This document shows, piece by piece, positions 14,936-22,969 of a stretch of DNA of 32,739 bases; positions within the stretch are counted from its first letter, which is position 1; each line of letters starts with the position of its first letter. Both the position numbers and the translations under genes were made by a program. Location of the stretch: positions 1 through 32,739 of the forward strand of contig JBKEDS010000078.1 of NCBI GenBank assembly GCA_047975545.1, written 5' to 3'. Source of the stretch: JBKEDS01 sp047975545. Lineage in GTDB: Bacteria; Bacteroidota; Bacteroidia; Flavobacteriales; Flavobacteriaceae. Under the pieces are notes generated by a model. That model worked only from the letters and a program-made list of their open reading frames with translations, was not told the DNA's origin and did no database searches.

Positions 14936-15082
14936 TTAATTAAGAAGCGCTTCAAACTTCAATTTATTACAATTTATAACACGTAAAGCCTTTGAGTAAT
15001 TTAGAAGAAAATCAACGGTTTCCTCTTTTGGTTCCAGTTGGTTTGGGGTTTTAATAGATGTTTTAGGGTAAAGTTTTGCCAT
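14936..15082 (-). CDS. 48-residue protein encoded downstream of the sigma factor
   Basis: ATG 15082 to TAA 14936. The protein begins MAKLYPKTSIKTPNQLEPKE, continues with ETVDFLLNYSKALRVINC and ends KLKFEALLN. It is soluble, with no signal or membrane segment, and likely one amphipathic helix in the second half. The coding pattern and the neat fit between the sigma factor (57 bp upstream) and a terminator (14904-14929) argue that it is real and cotranscribed. I recall similar short flavobacterial proteins with a 'FLLNYSKAL' motif but cannot name a family. It might modulate the sigma factor; this is a guess from position only. Confidence 0.7.
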   Translation of the reverse strand: MAKLYPKTSIKTPNQLEPKEETVDFLLNYSKALRVINCNKLKFEALLN

Positions 15083-15139
15083 TTTTATAAATTTATTGTT
15101 AGATAATTTAATAAACGTGGCAAAAACCGCTTTATTGCA

Positions 15140-15724
15140 TTAATTGGTTAAAATTATGTTCCGTTTTTCAATTATTTTCCTCAGGTTTATTAAAGCATAG
15201 CGCATACGCCCCAAAGCCGTATTAATACTAACCCCGGTTTTTTCCGAAATGTCCTTAAAGCTCAAATCATCGTAAATGCGCATGAGCAATACCTCTTTTT
15301 GGTCGTCGGGCAGTTCGTCCACCAAACGCCTTACATCGCATTCTACTTGGTTTTTTATAATGCTCGATTCAATATTTAGGCTCGAATCGCTCAATACCGA
15401 AAAAATGTCGAACTCGTCGGTATTGTCAAACTTGGGCATCCGGTTGTTTTTTCTAAAATAATCGATAACCAAATTATGCGATATACGCATAACCCACGGC
15501 AAAAACTTGCCTTCTTCGTTGTAAGCACCGCGTTTTAAGGTACGGATAACCTTTATAAAAGTATCCTGAAAAACATCTTCGGCTACATCCTTATCGTAAA
15601 CCTTCGAAAATATAAAACTGTAAATTTTGTGCTTGTGCCTGTTTATTAAAATTTCCAAAGCGCCCTCTTCCCCGTTAATATAACACCTTACCAAGGAAGA
15701 ATCTGAAATTAAGTTACTTTCCAT
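15140..15724 (-). CDS. ECF-type RNA polymerase sigma factor
   Basis: A 194-residue sigma-70 family protein of group 4. Region 2 spans ~25-95 with DVAEDVFQDTFIKVIRTLKR and FLPWVMRISHNLVIDYFRKN; region 4 spans ~130-185 with LPDDQKEVLLMRIYDDLSFK, DISEKTGVSINTALGRMRYA. No anti-sigma gene is adjacent; instead a 48-residue protein follows. It is divergent from uvrA. On the minus strand a TATATTTG -7 element lies at 15832-15839, with TTG 21 bp further upstream, implying a leader of about 100 nt that contains a small GAAGC/GCTTC hairpin (~15743-15754). Regulon unknown. Confidence 0.93.
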   Translation of the reverse strand: MESNLISDSSLVRCYINGEEGALEILINRHKHKIYSFIFSKVYDKDVAEDVFQDTFIKVIRTLKRGAYNEEGKFLPWVMRISHNLVIDYFRKNNRMPKFDNTDEFDIFSVLSDSSLNIESSIIKNQVECDVRRLVDELPDDQKEVLLMRIYDDLSFKDISEKTGVSINTALGRMRYALINLRKIIEKRNIILTN

Positions 15725-15831
15725 AACATTACTTTTTTGTTAGAAGCGAGCTTCCGTTAGCTATTTTTAGTTTTTGGTTTAAAAAAGTAATTGTATGGTA
15801 TAGGCAAGTGGTTTTTAATTGATTATAAAGC

Positions 15832-15863
15832 CAAATATAACAACATTCGTGCCTAAAAAACAA
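15832..15863 (-). promoter_or_regulatory. probable promoter of the ECF sigma gene
   Basis: Minus strand: TTG (complement of 15861-15863), 21 bp, TATATTTG (complement of 15832-15839). The spacing is 2 bp longer than consensus. Confidence 0.45.
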
Positions 15864-15929
15864 AATCGGGGCATTTTTTTTAACTTTATTTTAGATGATT
15901 CACCATTTTTAAGGCTGAAATACTTGTAG

Positions 15930-15937
15930 TATCTTTG
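15930..15937 (+). promoter_or_regulatory. -7 element of the probable uvrA promoter
   Basis: TATCTTTG fits TAnnTTTG and lies 26 bp before the uvrA ATG. The -33 position 19 bp upstream is TTT rather than TTG. Confidence 0.5.
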
Positions 15938-15963
15938 CCGATTATCATTTTTCATGAAAACCT

Positions 15964-18753
15964 ATGGACATTAGCGTTTTAAATGTAAGCCCCAAGGAAA
16001 ACATTATTATCAAGGGCGCCAACTTACACAACCTTAAAAATATAGACGTTGTAATACCCAGGAACAAACTGGTGGTTATAACCGGGCTTTCAGGGTCGGG
16101 AAAATCCAGTTTGGCCTTCGATACGCTTTATGCCGAAGGGCAAAGGCGCTATGTAGAAAGCCTATCCAGTTACGCCCGGCAGTTTTTGGGCCGATTGGAC
16201 AAGCCAAAGGTAGAATATATAAAAGGCATAGCGCCCGCCATTGCCATCGAGCAAAAAGTAAACTCGACCAACCCACGCTCCACGGTAGGCACTACCACCG
16301 AAATTTACGACTATTTAAAATTGCTATTTGCCCGAATAGGCAAGACCTACTCGCCCATTTCCGGCCATGAGGTTAAAAAAGATACCGCTACCGATGTTAT
16401 AAACTACCTAAAACAATTCCCGGAGCGAGAAAAATTATTGCTTCTCGCCCCTATATATTTAGAAGAAAACCGAACGCTGGAACACAAAATAAAAACCTTG
16501 CAGCAACAGGGATATTCCAGAATAAAATTAAATGGCAACGTTGTTCGTATAGATGAAGTTGAAACCTTTAACAACAACGACACCGTTTTTCTGGTGGTAG
16601 ATAGAATTGTTATTAAACATGAAGACGATTTTTACAACCGTTTGGCCGATGCCGTACAAACCGCTTTTTTCGAAGGCAGGGGCGCATGTATTATAGAAAC
16701 CCTGGCCGATAACCAGCAGCGCTTTTTTAGTAATAAATTTGAACTGGACGGCATGGTTTTTCTTGAGCCTAACGTGCATTTGTTCAGTTTTAACAACCCT
16801 TACGGTGCCTGCCCCAAATGCGAAGGCTATGGCGATATTATTGGTATAGATGAAGATTTGGTTGTTCCCAACACAGGACTTTCGGTTTACGAAAACGCCA
16901 TTTTTCCGTGGCGTGGCGACAGCATGGGCTGGTACCGCGACCAGTTGGTAAACAACTCGCATAAATTCAACTTTCCCATACACAAGCCTTATTTTGAATT
17001 AAGCCCCAAACAAAAGCAGTTAATCTGGGACGGTAACCAATATTTTGAAGGGTTGAATTCGTTTTTTGAAGAATTGGAAGCCAACGCCTATAAAATACAA
17101 AACAGGGTTATGCTATCGCGCTATCGCGGAAAAACCAAGTGCAAGGCCTGCAATGGCAAACGCCTGCGCCCCGAAGCCAATTACGTAAAAATTAACGGCG
17201 CAACCATTACCGATTTGGTTGAAATGCCCTTAGACACATTGGCCCAATTTTTTAAGCAATTGGAACTAAACGATTACGACGCCACCGTTGCCAATAGATT
17301 GTTAAAGGAAATAAACAACCGCCTTGGTTTTTTGTCCAACGTCGGGCTGGATTATTTAACCCTTAACCGAAAATCGAATACCCTTTCCGGGGGCGAAAGC
17401 CAACGTATTAATCTGGCCACATCGCTTGGCAGCAGTTTGGTGGGCTCCATGTACATTTTGGACGAGCCCAGTATTGGCCTGCACCCCAAGGATACCGAAC
17501 GCCTAATTTCGGTGTTAAAACAATTGCGCGATTTGGGCAATACCGTTATTGTGGTAGAACACGACGAGGATATTATGAAAGCCGCCGATACCATTATAGA
17601 TATTGGCCCCGAAGCGGGTACCCATGGCGGAAACGTAGTGGCATACGGAAATTACAACGAAATACTGGCCTCCAACTCGTTAACCGCCCAATATTTAAAT
17701 GGTTCGCTAAGTATCGAGGTTCCGAAAAAACGGCGTACATCGAAATATTACGCCGATATTTTGGGCGCACGGGAAAACAACCTAAAAAATATCGATGCAC
17801 GCTTTCCGCTGGGCATGCTTACCGTGGTTACGGGTATTTCGGGAAGCGGCAAAAGTACCTTGGTAAAAAAAATACTGTTTCCCGCACTGCAAAAAAAACT
17901 AACCGATTTTAGCGATAAGCCCGGGCAATTTTCAAATCTTGAAGGCAGTTTTAGCAACATTAAACACTTGGAGTTTGTGGACCAAAACCCTATTGGCCGC
18001 TCGTCGCGCTCCAACCCCGTTACCTATATTAAGGCTTACGACGATATTAGGGCGCTGTTTGCCAAACAAAAATTAAGTTCCATTAGAAACTATCAGGCCA
18101 AGCATTTTTCGTTTAACGTCGAAGGCGGCCGCTGCGAAACCTGCAAGGGCGAAGGCGAGGTAACTATTGAAATGCAGTTTATGGCCGATGTGCATCTGGA
18201 ATGCGAAACTTGCAAGGGCAAGCGTTTTAAAAAAGAAGTGCTGGAAGTTACCTTTGCCGGAAAAAACATAGACGATGTTTTAAACCTAACCATAGACGAT
18301 GCCATTGCTTTTTTTAACAACAACAAGCAGGAAAAAATAGGAGGCAAACTGCAACCGCTACAAGATGTTGGCTTGGGCTATGTTACTTTGGGGCAAAGTT
18401 CCTCCACGCTTTCCGGTGGCGAGGCACAACGCATTAAGCTGGCAACCTTTTTGGGCAAGGGCAATACCAAGGAAAAAGCCCTTTTTATTTTTGACGAACC
18501 CACAACGGGACTTCATTTTCACGATATAAAAAAACTTTTAAATTCGTTTAATGCCCTGATAGAAAACGGGCATTCTATTATTGTTGTAGAACATAATTTG
18601 GATTTAATCAAGTGCGCCGATTATATAATAGACCTCGGCCCCGAAGGCGGAAAAAACGGTGGAAACCTTGTGGCATCGGGTACGCCCGAGGACGTTGTTG
18701 AAAATAGCAAAAGCGTTACGGGAAAATATCTTAAAGAAAAATTACAACCTTAA
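15964..18753 (+). CDS. uvrA: excinuclease ABC subunit A
   Basis: A 929-residue tandem ABC ATPase that scans DNA for bulky lesions and loads UvrB in nucleotide excision repair. Seen in order: Walker A GLSGSGKSS (41-49) followed by YAEGQRRYVESLSSYARQFL; first zinc module with Cys283/286 and Cys393/396; signature LSGGESQR (474-481) and Walker B YILDEPS (497-503); second Walker A GISGSGKST (624-632); second zinc module CETC...CETC (724/727, 747/750); signature LSGGEAQR (816-823) and Walker B FIFDEPT (841-847). All expected elements are intact and length is normal. The start at 15964 is supported because the nearer upstream ATG (15954) meets a stop after six codons. Confidence 0.98.
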   Translation: MDISVLNVSPKENIIIKGANLHNLKNIDVVIPRNKLVVITGLSGSGKSSLAFDTLYAEGQRRYVESLSSYARQFLGRLDKPKVEYIKGIAPAIAIEQKVNSTNPRSTVGTTTEIYDYLKLLFARIGKTYSPISGHEVKKDTATDVINYLKQFPEREKLLLLAPIYLEENRTLEHKIKTLQQQGYSRIKLNGNVVRIDEVETFNNNDTVFLVVDRIVIKHEDDFYNRLADAVQTAFFEGRGACIIETLADNQQRFFSNKFELDGMVFLEPNVHLFSFNNPYGACPKCEGYGDIIGIDEDLVVPNTGLSVYENAIFPWRGDSMGWYRDQLVNNSHKFNFPIHKPYFELSPKQKQLIWDGNQYFEGLNSFFEELEANAYKIQNRVMLSRYRGKTKCKACNGKRLRPEANYVKINGATITDLVEMPLDTLAQFFKQLELNDYDATVANRLLKEINNRLGFLSNVGLDYLTLNRKSNTLSGGESQRINLATSLGSSLVGSMYILDEPSIGLHPKDTERLISVLKQLRDLGNTVIVVEHDEDIMKAADTIIDIGPEAGTHGGNVVAYGNYNEILASNSLTAQYLNGSLSIEVPKKRRTSKYYADILGARENNLKNIDARFPLGMLTVVTGISGSGKSTLVKKILFPALQKKLTDFSDKPGQFSNLEGSFSNIKHLEFVDQNPIGRSSRSNPVTYIKAYDDIRALFAKQKLSSIRNYQAKHFSFNVEGGRCETCKGEGEVTIEMQFMADVHLECETCKGKRFKKEVLEVTFAGKNIDDVLNLTIDDAIAFFNNNKQEKIGGKLQPLQDVGLGYVTLGQSSSTLSGGEAQRIKLATFLGKGNTKEKALFIFDEPTTGLHFHDIKKLLNSFNALIENGHSIIVVEHNLDLIKCADYIIDLGPEGGKNGGNLVASGTPEDVVENSKSVTGKYLKEKLQP

Positions 18754-18768
18754 AACAAAAGCAATTTT

Positions 18769-18783
18769 TGGCACGCATATTGA
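18769..18783 (+). promoter_or_regulatory. sigma-54-like promoter just after uvrA
   Basis: TGGCAC-GCATA-TTGA, close to the sigma-54 consensus TGGCAC-N5-TTGCA, with GG and the -12 G at the correct spacing. It stands 16 bp after the uvrA stop, preceding no gene for 236 bp but a strong terminator at 18858. It shares the 12-mer TTTTTGGCACGC with the element exactly 200 bp downstream. Confidence 0.5.
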
Positions 18784-18793
18784 TTGGTTAACA

Positions 18794-18891
18794 AAACGTC
18801 ATCACCTGTACTATTTACCTAACAGTGCATGACTTTGATTTTATTAGTTAGTTGAAGAAAATCCTAAAGCAAAATTGTTTTAGGATTTTTT
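18794..18891 (+). ncRNA. candidate ~100-nt small RNA
   Basis: A sigma-54-like promoter (18769-18783) and a strong intrinsic terminator (18858-18891) bracket ~98 nt without any credible reading frame (the only ATG frame gives eight residues). The interior can pair: GTCAT (18798) with ATGAC (18828), and CTAAC with GTTAG further on. This is the layout of an independently expressed regulatory RNA. The alternative is that the terminator simply ends uvrA transcription and the upstream promoter match is chance or relic. Confidence 0.35.
18858..18891 (+). terminator. strong intrinsic terminator
   Basis: AAAATCCTAAA (18858-18868), loop GCAAAATTGT, TTTAGGATTTT (18879-18889), continued by T: an 11-bp perfect stem with a T tract. 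It ends uvrA readthrough and/or the candidate small RNA. Confidence 0.88.
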
Positions 18892-18968
18892 CGTTAATAG
18901 AGCTGCTATTTTAAATTATTCAAAACAAAACACATTGTTTTTCAGTAACTTAAAAATGTTTTGGTTTT

Positions 18969-18984
18969 TGGCACGCTGTTTGTA
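18969..18984 (+). promoter_or_regulatory. sigma-54-like promoter of the secreted protein gene
   Basis: TGGCAC-GCTGT-TTGTA, matching TGGCAC-N5-TTGCA except for one base in the -12 element. Transcription would start near 18994, leaving a 26-nt leader before the ATG at 19020. No TAnnTTTG element was found here, supporting sigma-54 control. Confidence 0.6.
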
Positions 18985-19019
18985 TTTCGGTAATCGTATA
19001 ACTTTAAAAATTCACGATT

Positions 19020-20129
19020 ATGAAAAAGTTTATTTACTTACTCGCAGGTTTAGTGCTTTCAGGATTTACCGTTAATGCAGCTACGACCACCAAAACCGAA
19101 GCCGAAAACGCTATTTATAACCGAGGTTACGGAAACTCTTTCATATTTGTAGAAAACGGTATCGAGTTTTCGGTTTTCCCCGATGGCCAGTTCGATTTTA
19201 ACATAATAGGAAACAATTCCCGTTTTAACGTTTCAATAGGCTCGCCCAGCGTTAACATAAGCTTTAACTCCGGCTACAACTACAATGCCTATGTGCAATA
19301 CGACGAGTTTGGGGCTATTATTCAAATAGAAAACACCCCTATTTATTACGATTACTATGGCCGCATTGCACAAGCCGGAAGCGTAAGCATAAATTACAAC
19401 AGCTATGGTTATATTAACCGTGTGGGCGGCCTATACGTTCACTACAACAACCGTAACGTATTTACCCACTACACCGGATTTATAAACATTTACAACAGAA
19501 ATTATGTTTACAGGCCTTGGCACAGCTACTACTGTGTTCCCGCTTACGATTACAGAGTGGTTTACACAACGCCTTACAGAAGGTATTACACCCCCGTAAG
19601 ATACGAGTACAGCAAACCTTATTACAACAATGTTAGGCCACACTCTGCAGTAGCCAATAGACGGGGCAATACCATTAACCGAAACACAAGCTATGCAACT
19701 GTTGGTAGAAACTCAAAAAGCATTAATACCAGCAGAAGAACCGCCGATAACCGAAACGTAGCACAAAATAAGGCTACAAATTCTAACATTGGCAGAAACA
19801 ACGTGGCGCAAACTACAAATAACCGTAGGGCTACAACAAGCAATTCCAGCACCAGAAGCGTGATTAATGGTAATAGAACTACGGCTGTTAAAAAAAATAA
19901 CACAATACAAAAACCAAACACGAACAATACTCGTATATATACAGAAAAAGCAACAAATACCCGACGCTCATCGCAAGTAGCAAGCAGAACAACGACAACA
20001 AGCCCAAGGGCAACCCAACAACGCTCTACGGTTACACGGTCGTCGCAAAGCAAGCAAACCGCTACGCCAAGCAGAAGCAGTGCCGGTAACAATAATAAAA
20101 CCTCGAATACAACGAGAAGAAGATCTTAA
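19020..20129 (+). CDS. secreted protein with Tyr/Asn-rich body and basic low-complexity tail
   Basis: A 369-residue exported protein of unknown function. The signal peptide is clear (MKKFIYLLAGLVLSGFTVNA, cleavage about residue 20). Residues ~35-150 are rich in Tyr, Asn and Gly with short beta-like units (FVENGIEFSVFPDGQFDFNI, NTPIYYDYYGRIAQAGSVSI); ~165-205 is very Tyr/Arg-rich; ~210-369 is low-complexity Asn/Thr/Ser/Arg with no acidic counterpart, hence strongly basic. I recall related flavobacterial proteins starting with the same FVENGIEFSVFPDGQFDF segment but no named family. No T9SS sorting domain is present. A sigma-54-like promoter lies directly upstream, so it may be induced under specific conditions. 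The basic tail could bind DNA, polysaccharide or the anionic cell surface (inference). Confidence 0.8.
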   Translation: MKKFIYLLAGLVLSGFTVNAATTTKTEAENAIYNRGYGNSFIFVENGIEFSVFPDGQFDFNIIGNNSRFNVSIGSPSVNISFNSGYNYNAYVQYDEFGAIIQIENTPIYYDYYGRIAQAGSVSINYNSYGYINRVGGLYVHYNNRNVFTHYTGFINIYNRNYVYRPWHSYYCVPAYDYRVVYTTPYRRYYTPVRYEYSKPYYNNVRPHSAVANRRGNTINRNTSYATVGRNSKSINTSRRTADNRNVAQNKATNSNIGRNNVAQTTNNRRATTSNSSTRSVINGNRTTAVKKNNTIQKPNTNNTRIYTEKATNTRRSSQVASRTTTTSPRATQQRSTVTRSSQSKQTATPSRSSAGNNNKTSNTTRRRS

Positions 20130-20151
20130 AAATTTTGGTTGGTTAGTTAAG

Positions 20152-20209
20152 AAAACCCTGTGAGCCTATTGTCTGCTATAATAATTGCTCCACGGGGTTT
20201 TCTGTTTTT
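20152..20209. terminator. bidirectional hairpin terminator
   Basis: AAAACCCTGTGAGC (20152-20165) pairs with GCTCCACGGGGTTTT (20187-20201) with one bulge, then TCTGTTTTTA. It lies between the converging secreted-protein and flippase genes. Confidence 0.8.
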
Positions 20210-20223
20210 ATGCGTTAGAAGTT

Positions 20224-21690
20224 TTACCGTAAAAACAAAAACTTAACAAACCTATCCACCGCAGTGGAAATGTTTTCGGAAAGCCTGAGTTTATGCACCA
20301 CATAAAAATAACTTGCCCCTATTAAAGCCGATTTTAAGGCTATGTTTAAAATAGGATGAAACGAAAAATCCCAAAAATAAAACAAGAGTAGCTCTGCCAA
20401 TATTACCCCGCCCACTTTAAGCGTACTTATGGTAAACGGAAAAATATTAAACTTCCGGTATACATAATACAGTTTTACCGTATTATATAAAAATACCGCA
20501 AATAAAGTTGCCATTGCCGCACCATTAATGCCATAAAGCGGTATTAGCACCACATTTAAAATTACCATGCAAACCACCAGGGCAACGCCCAGCCAAAGTG
20601 CGGCAGCGTAATAATCGCTATTAAAAAGTATGGCGTTGTTGCTTCCCATGAGCGCATCGTACAGCTTAGCCAAACTTATTACAAACACCACAAATACGGC
20701 TTTACTGTATTCGTCGGGTATAATGTGGTAAAACTGTTTTACGTTAAGCACGATTAACAAAAATACAAGGCCGCTAACCAAAAACAAGGTTAAGGAACTG
20801 CGTTTTGATAAATCGTCCAAAGCATCATAATTTTTTTCATTTAAAAACTTTGCCGCCAAGGGCATTAGTATTTGGTGCATGGAACGCTGCGGAACCGCTA
20901 TAACCATAGCAATAAAAATAGCCACGTTGTAATACGATATTTCCTTTATATCGATGTAGTACCCCAGCATGACCTTATCAATATCCAAAATTACCGAAGC
21001 TATCGATGCCGCAATGATTATTAAAAGCGAATACCTTAAAATAGTTTTTAAATTGGGGATTTTTTTAAATGCAAGAATGGGGAGGCGAACGGTAAAGGCG
21101 TAAATTTTCATAACCAACATCCTAAGCACATAAACCAATACCAAGCCCACCATAAAGCCATCAACATCTATAATATTAAAATGAAGCAGGAACAGTAGTA
21201 GCATAGCGCCTATTCTATGGAAAACCTCTTTCATAAAATTACCAAAAACCGTTTTCATTTGTACTTTTGCCCAAGCGAAAAACACTTCGAAATACGCTAA
21301 GGAAATGGCAATAATTGCGGTGTACCACAGATAGTTTTTAATAATCGGATTTTTTTTTGAAAGAAAATCGCCTATAACATCGTAGCCAAAATAGATAAGC
21401 AAGCAAATAGGCACGACCATAACCAAGGGCAAAAACAATACAAACGTTAAAAAGCTGTTAAGCGATAGCCTTGTTTTAAACGACGAATAGTATTTAACCA
21501 AAGTATTGTGCGCCCCAAAAGCCATTAGCGGCATAACCACAAACGATAACGACAGCATATAGCCCACCATGCCGTAATACTCATCGCCCAAAAAACGGGT
21601 GTACAAAAACAAAGTGTTAATGCCGCCAATAAAAAAGCCCAAATAGGTGTAAACCGTGTTTTTTAAGGATTGTTGCGCAACTATTCCCAT
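20224..21690 (-). CDS. Wzx-like polysaccharide flippase (MOP/MATE superfamily)
   Basis: A 488-residue membrane protein with about 14 hydrophobic helices and the N-terminal SLKNTVYTYLGFFIGGINTL typical of lipopolysaccharide/oligosaccharide flippases (PST family). It would turn a lipid-linked glycan from the cytoplasmic to the periplasmic face of the inner membrane. It is the last gene of a minus-strand operon; its ATG lies one base after the stop of the glycosyltransferase gene, indicating translational coupling. The glycan it moves is not known. Confidence 0.85.
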   Translation of the reverse strand: MGIVAQQSLKNTVYTYLGFFIGGINTLFLYTRFLGDEYYGMVGYMLSLSFVVMPLMAFGAHNTLVKYYSSFKTRLSLNSFLTFVLFLPLVMVVPICLLIYFGYDVIGDFLSKKNPIIKNYLWYTAIIAISLAYFEVFFAWAKVQMKTVFGNFMKEVFHRIGAMLLLFLLHFNIIDVDGFMVGLVLVYVLRMLVMKIYAFTVRLPILAFKKIPNLKTILRYSLLIIIAASIASVILDIDKVMLGYYIDIKEISYYNVAIFIAMVIAVPQRSMHQILMPLAAKFLNEKNYDALDDLSKRSSLTLFLVSGLVFLLIVLNVKQFYHIIPDEYSKAVFVVFVISLAKLYDALMGSNNAILFNSDYYAAALWLGVALVVCMVILNVVLIPLYGINGAAMATLFAVFLYNTVKLYYVYRKFNIFPFTISTLKVGGVILAELLLFYFWDFSFHPILNIALKSALIGASYFYVVHKLRLSENISTAVDRFVKFLFLR

Positions 21691-21691
21691 T

Positions 21692-22969
21692 TTAAATTAA
21701 TTTAGACAAGGCTTGCGTAAGTGCCTTGCGGCTATACTTTTGTAGCCCGATAGCGTGCACTTCCAAGCTGCTGTTTTTGTAGGCTTGGTAGTGTTGTAAT
21801 ATCGTGGTTTTTAATTCATCGTAATCGGCGTAGGTAAAACATTTGCCCGTATTGGTTTCGGTTAAAATAGCTTCGACATCCCATGCCTTTGGGCCAATGG
21901 CTATTATGGGCCTGCCGGAAACCATATATTCAAAAAATTTCCCGGGAATAATACATTTGGTGTCTTCTGAATCTATTTCAATAAGTAATAATATTCTTGA
22001 TTTTTTTTGAAACACAACGGATTCATTATGCGAAACATATCCAATGTTATTTGTGTAATTGCTTAAATTATGGATTTTAATAGATTTCAACACATCTTCA
22101 CTAACCAGGCCTACTAAATTCAACTGAAAATCTTGAGCAAACGAATCGTTTTCACCTATAATATCACTTAAAACCTGCCACAATATTTCGGGGTTTCGTT
22201 TGGACAGTAAAGTCCCGATATGCGCCATAGAAAATTTGGAATCCAATGTAAAAGGCGGTACGAATTCGTAATCGTAACCATTGGTAATTACGGCTATTGG
22301 TTTATTGGTTATGGTTTCAAACTCGGTTTTGGTGGTGTTGCTGGTTACTATAATTTGGTCGGCTTCGTGTAAAACTTTTTTTTCCAGAGCCTTGTGCTTG
22401 GCCTGCGATGTCTTTGTTAATTTAAGCTGTTTATGGTAGCCAATGGTGGTCCACGGGTCGCGAAAATCGGCTATCCATTTAACGTTTAACTGTTCTTTTA
22501 AAGCCAATCCTATTAAATGTAGGCTGTGCGGTGGCCCGGTGGTTATAAGGGTTTCAATATTATGTTCTTTTATATATTTTGAAAGCAATAAAACCGATGG
22601 CTTTACCCAGGATTTACGGGCATCGGGGATAAAAAAATTTCCTCTTACGTACAATAAAAACCTATCTATAAGCCCTTGTTTTTTACGTTCGGGAATAATG
22701 CCCCTGCTTATGGTTTTCGATGTTTTTTTTGAAAACAGCCCCGCCCATTTATACGGCTCGCTTATGGGGTGTTTTAAAACCTTAATGTTTTTTGGTATTT
22801 CGTTTACCAAAGAAACGTCCGTTACGGGGTAATTCGGGTTTTCGGGAACATAAACAATGGGCGTTATGTTAAAATCGGGCAAATATTTAGCAAATTTTAA
22901 CCAGCGTTGTACGCCGGGACCGCCTGCGGGCGGCCAATAATAGGTTATTATAAGTACTTGTTTATGCAC
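21692..22969 (-). CDS. glycosyltransferase, GT-B type (GTG start)
   Basis: A 425-residue enzyme starting at GTG 22969: mature N-terminus MHKQVLIITYYWPPAGGPGV, the nucleotide-sugar GT-B opening with the Gly-rich loop. The C-terminal half has IPGKFFEYMVSGRPIIAIGP, matching the donor-binding segment of GT4-like transferases, and WIADFRDPWTTIGYH in the linker region. Upstream of GTG the frame stays open to 23050 but that would overlap the previous gene by 89 bp and give an atypical leader, so it is rejected. GTG overlaps the stop of the YfhO-type gene by 8 nt (GTGCATAA), so the two are translationally coupled. It probably adds a sugar to an envelope glycan. Confidence 0.87.
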   Translation of the reverse strand: MHKQVLIITYYWPPAGGPGVQRWLKFAKYLPDFNITPIVYVPENPNYPVTDVSLVNEIPKNIKVLKHPISEPYKWAGLFSKKTSKTISRGIIPERKKQGLIDRFLLYVRGNFFIPDARKSWVKPSVLLLSKYIKEHNIETLITTGPPHSLHLIGLALKEQLNVKWIADFRDPWTTIGYHKQLKLTKTSQAKHKALEKKVLHEADQIIVTSNTTKTEFETITNKPIAVITNGYDYEFVPPFTLDSKFSMAHIGTLLSKRNPEILWQVLSDIIGENDSFAQDFQLNLVGLVSEDVLKSIKIHNLSNYTNNIGYVSHNESVVFQKKSRILLLIEIDSEDTKCIIPGKFFEYMVSGRPIIAIGPKAWDVEAILTETNTGKCFTYADYDELKTTILQHYQAYKNSSLEVHAIGLQKYSRKALTQALSKLI

